A stretch of DNA of 33,547 nucleotides, taken from the IMG/VR virus record IMGVR_UViG_3300025889_000489, positions 1 through 33,547 of that record; one strand, written 5' to 3'. A program made the position numbers and the translations under genes. Below the pieces are notes generated by a model. It ran no database searches. It was not told where the DNA came from and saw only the letters and a list, made by a program, of their open reading frames with translations. Source of the DNA: a virus. Within the stretch, counting starts at the first letter, position 1; every line of letters begins with the position of its first letter. Shown piece by piece: positions 31,739-33,547 of this stretch.

Positions 31739-32616
31739 TTAACGTCTAGGGCGTTGAGGTTTCCCACCCGCGTTGCGCGGTTGGCGTCTATTTATGTGGA
31801 AATCCAAATAGATAGCGTCCAATTTGCTGACCATGTAAAGAAGGTCATCGCGCATGGTTGCATCATGGATTTCCTCGAAATCCGCGTACGCAAGAATTTC
31901 CGATAATTGAACGGCTTGCGGACGCCCGTCGATATACAGGCGCTTTGACGAAAGCATTTCGAAAGCATTGTATAACCACTGTGCGGAAGGCATAAGAACA
32001 GGTGCGCTATCAAGGGCTTTGACAGCAACACCTTCTTTCTTGAGGTCTTCCAGCCACCCGCGATTTCTAGCCTTGGTACCGTTCCGCAGCCAGTAATCGA
32101 GGGTGGCCTTTAGTTTCCCTCAATTTCCTGACGCTCAGCAGTGCGGAAGTTGGCCATGTCCATCGAAATCATCAACAGTTGCGTACGAAGATTTGGCAGT
32201 TGATCCATCAACGCCCGCGCAGCATCCGGCGAATAAACCAGAGGCACACCATCGCGACCAACAATAGCCGGACCACGCCAATCAGCAATGATCGCGCCCA
32301 TCTGCTCATTCACAATCCGCACGGAAATGTGCTCAGGATACTCGCCGGTTTTCTTGTCGGCGTGTTTACTGAACGCAAGCTGCAACTTGTTCCGAACAGT
32401 CTGCACAGCCTTGGCGGTGAACCGCCGAAGTTTGAAATCTGCGCCGGGAATGATGTTGTTGAACCAACGCCCTTCTTCTTCCTCAACGAGGTTCGTCTCA
32501 TAGACTTCGAAGATCGACTTGGGGGCGGTTGTCTCAACAGCGGCTTCAAGGATAAGTGTGTCGAGGTCATTCGCTTCGACTGACGAGGCGTCAGCCTTTT
32601 TGGTAGTCTTGGTCAT
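31739..32616 (-). CDS. tail assembly chaperone fusion (gpG-T-like) made by -1 frameshift
   Basis: Predicted 292 residues: all 168 residues of the upstream chaperone, a -1 slip at G-GGA-AAC (32119-32113), then 124 residues in the new frame. The downstream frame is open without a stop from the slip (LKATLDYWLRNGTKARNRGW…) through MPSAQWLYNAF (31993) to the stop at 31739-31741; the first 40 of these residues precede any ATG. In lambda, G and G-T bind the tape measure and tube protein during tail assembly in a fixed ratio. Location between tube and tape measure genes fits exactly. Confidence 0.88.
32110..32616 (-). CDS. tail assembly chaperone (gpG-like)
   Basis: 168 residues, ending IEGN and TAA directly after the slippery heptamer. 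An acidic N-terminus (EANDLDTLILEAAVE) is followed by a fold with EEEEGRWFNNIIPGADFKLRRFTAK and helices through RTAERQEIEGN. It is the abundant, non-shifted product. It starts at ATG 32616 with only a weak GAG upstream. Confidence 0.88.
   Translation of the reverse strand: MTKTTKKADASSVEANDLDTLILEAAVETTAPKSIFEVYETNLVEEEEGRWFNNIIPGADFKLRRFTAKAVQTVRNKLQLAFSKHADKKTGEYPEHISVRIVNEQMGAIIADWRGPAIVGRDGVPLVYSPDAARALMDQLPNLRTQLLMISMDMANFRTAERQEIEGN
32113..32119 (-). other. programmed -1 frameshift site G-GGA-AAC
   Basis: On the minus strand, frame 0 reads GAG-GGA-AAC-TAA. Slipping back one base gives GGG-AAA in the two tRNA sites and continues CTA-AAG-GCC. This is the X-XXY-YYZ pattern (lambda uses GGGAAAG). 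The stop follows immediately. Confidence 0.9.
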
Positions 32617-32663
32617 GTGTTACACTCGTCTGGTAAAGTGTAGTTATGTCTGACAGAGAAGCA

Positions 32664-32704
32664 GACCCCCGACGCCGGAAAGGAGCGAAACAGCGTCGGG
32701 GGTC
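32664..32704 (-). other. 12-bp GC-rich hairpin between tail tube and chaperone genes
   Basis: GACCCCCGACGC (32664-32675) and GCGTCGGGGGTC (32693-32704) pair perfectly around a 17-nt loop. In the minus transcript it follows the tube gene; no T-run comes after it. It probably causes partial termination or protects the abundant tube mRNA, a common phage arrangement. Confidence 0.65.
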
Positions 32705-32724
32705 ACTCGGTGCCGCGCCAGACT

Positions 32725-33546
32725 TTAGGCGACCGAGGAAGGATAGACCGACGAGAAGCGGTCGATCATGAACTGAGTGTTAAGGACCGGATCGCGCTGG
32801 GCCTCCCACTCCATGTCTTCCATCACGTCCTGATCAATACCGTTCGGAGAAATCGGATCGCTCGTGATCTTGATCGCCGGAACAGTGTAGTAGTACGAGA
32901 TGTGATCCACGTCTTCGAAGTTGAACTGCAACGAGGTCGTGGTGTGGTTGATGAAGTCGTCGTAGAACGAGAAGTCTTCGAAGTACGCAGACAGCGAACC
33001 CGAGAGCATGAAGCGCCCGTAGCCGATGCCAGCCGGGAACTTCGAACCAACGGCGGGCTGCTCGCGGAGAGAAGCGTCACCGTTCAACTCGATAGAGCGG
33101 ATAGCCGACGACAGGACAGAACCATCCTTATAGATGGAGCCGACGTTCGCCGTAGCGTTGAAGACTTCGGTGTTGGTCGTGGCTAGAACCGTGTAGGCAA
33201 CGGTATTTCCCAGCACGTCCGTGGACGAGTGAGAGACGTTGCCGCCCATCACCGACCAGTTAGCCGTCACAAGCTCCTTCGCCTCGACGCTCATGGAGAA
33301 CGAGCCGATGCGCAAGCCGGTGCGGTTGAAATACTTAGTCACGTCTTCGAAGCCGGTCTGCATAGAGAACGACTGCTTGGTGATGTCACCAAGCGTGCCG
33401 GGGTTACGCAGATGCGAGCCTTTGACGACAACCGTCAGACCGCCGCCGTTAGCGTCAGCCGTCAGCGTCTCGACCGTGGTGAAGGTGTCGTTGTCAACAA
33501 CCGTATCGACAGTGAAGATGCCGGACTTGGAAGCAGAGCCGCCAGC
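32725..33546 (-). CDS. major tail tube protein (5' end beyond window)
   Basis: At least 273 residues; the frame is open past ATG 33363 to the window end, so the true start is outside. The upstream part reads SKSGIFTVDTVVDN … GGLTVVVKGSHLRNPGTLGD. The main body has the tail-tube pattern DITKQSFSMQTGFEDVTKYF then FNRTGLRIGSFSMSVEAKE (tube strand with G-x-S-x-S), NWSVMGG, GSLSAYFEDFSFYDDFI and IKITSDPIS. It polymerises into the tail tube around the tape measure. Position before the chaperones and tape measure supports this. Another Met at 33363 should not be taken as the start. Confidence 0.85.
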   Translation of the reverse strand, partial: AGGSASKSGIFTVDTVVDNDTFTTVETLTADANGGGLTVVVKGSHLRNPGTLGDITKQSFSMQTGFEDVTKYFNRTGLRIGSFSMSVEAKELVTANWSVMGGNVSHSSTDVLGNTVAYTVLATTNTEVFNATANVGSIYKDGSVLSSAIRSIELNGDASLREQPAVGSKFPAGIGYGRFMLSGSLSAYFEDFSFYDDFINHTTTSLQFNFEDVDHISYYYTVPAIKITSDPISPNGIDQDVMEDMEWEAQRDPVLNTQFMIDRFSSVYPSSVA

Positions 33547-33547
33547 A

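Overview
The window is a stretch of a tailed double-stranded DNA phage genome, most likely a long-tailed siphovirus of an alphaproteobacterial (probably Rhizobiales-like) host. The host inference rests on the tail genes: DUF2460, DUF2163/BR0599-like and a megatron-type hub all resemble the Rhodobacter gene transfer agent tail. A B12-dependent ribonucleotide reductase fits but does not prove this. No chromosomal genes, integrase or att sites were seen.

Layout. Positions 1-19230 are read on the plus strand. They hold a partial gene and a 38-residue ORF; a T5-A1-like metallophosphoesterase with an N-terminal HTH; two paralogous ribbon-helix-helix proteins; a tRNA-like element; a family A DNA polymerase interrupted by an intein; a small zinc protein; a Cas4/RecB-like nuclease; a possible replication accessory protein; a DUF5664-type protein; an HNH-AP2 homing endonuclease; thyX; a class II ribonucleotide reductase with a second intein; a small membrane protein; dUTPase; a lysis cassette (amidase, two spanin-like proteins); an isolated DUF2163 tail hub gene; a repeat-rich HNH protein; and a small Cys-rich protein. 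Positions 33547 down to 19429 are read on the minus strand: tail tube protein, two tail assembly chaperones joined by a -1 frameshift, tape measure, hub, fibre/adhesin genes with a duplicated lectin-like module, DUF2460, ATP-dependent DNA ligase and a small Cys protein. The two transcription units converge near 19231-19428.

How it works together. The early half supplies DNA replication (polymerase, nuclease, ligase) and nucleotide supply (RNR, ThyX, dUTPase, DUF5664), followed by lysis. The minus half builds the tail. Four selfish elements (two inteins, two HNH genes) cluster around DNA-metabolism and tail genes.

Most unusual features: both inteins sit exactly inside catalytic motifs (the Exo III motif of the polymerase; immediately before the predicted thiyl-radical cysteine of the RNR). 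A three-copy ~70-bp array with 5-nt GG periodicity lies upstream of thyX. A tRNA-like cloverleaf has an over-long acceptor/T helix. The frameshift site is a textbook G-GGA-AAC. The hub carries a probable beta-propeller insertion. The DUF2163 hub gene is detached from the tail operon and lies on the opposite strand. All function calls come from reading motifs by eye; no database search was possible.
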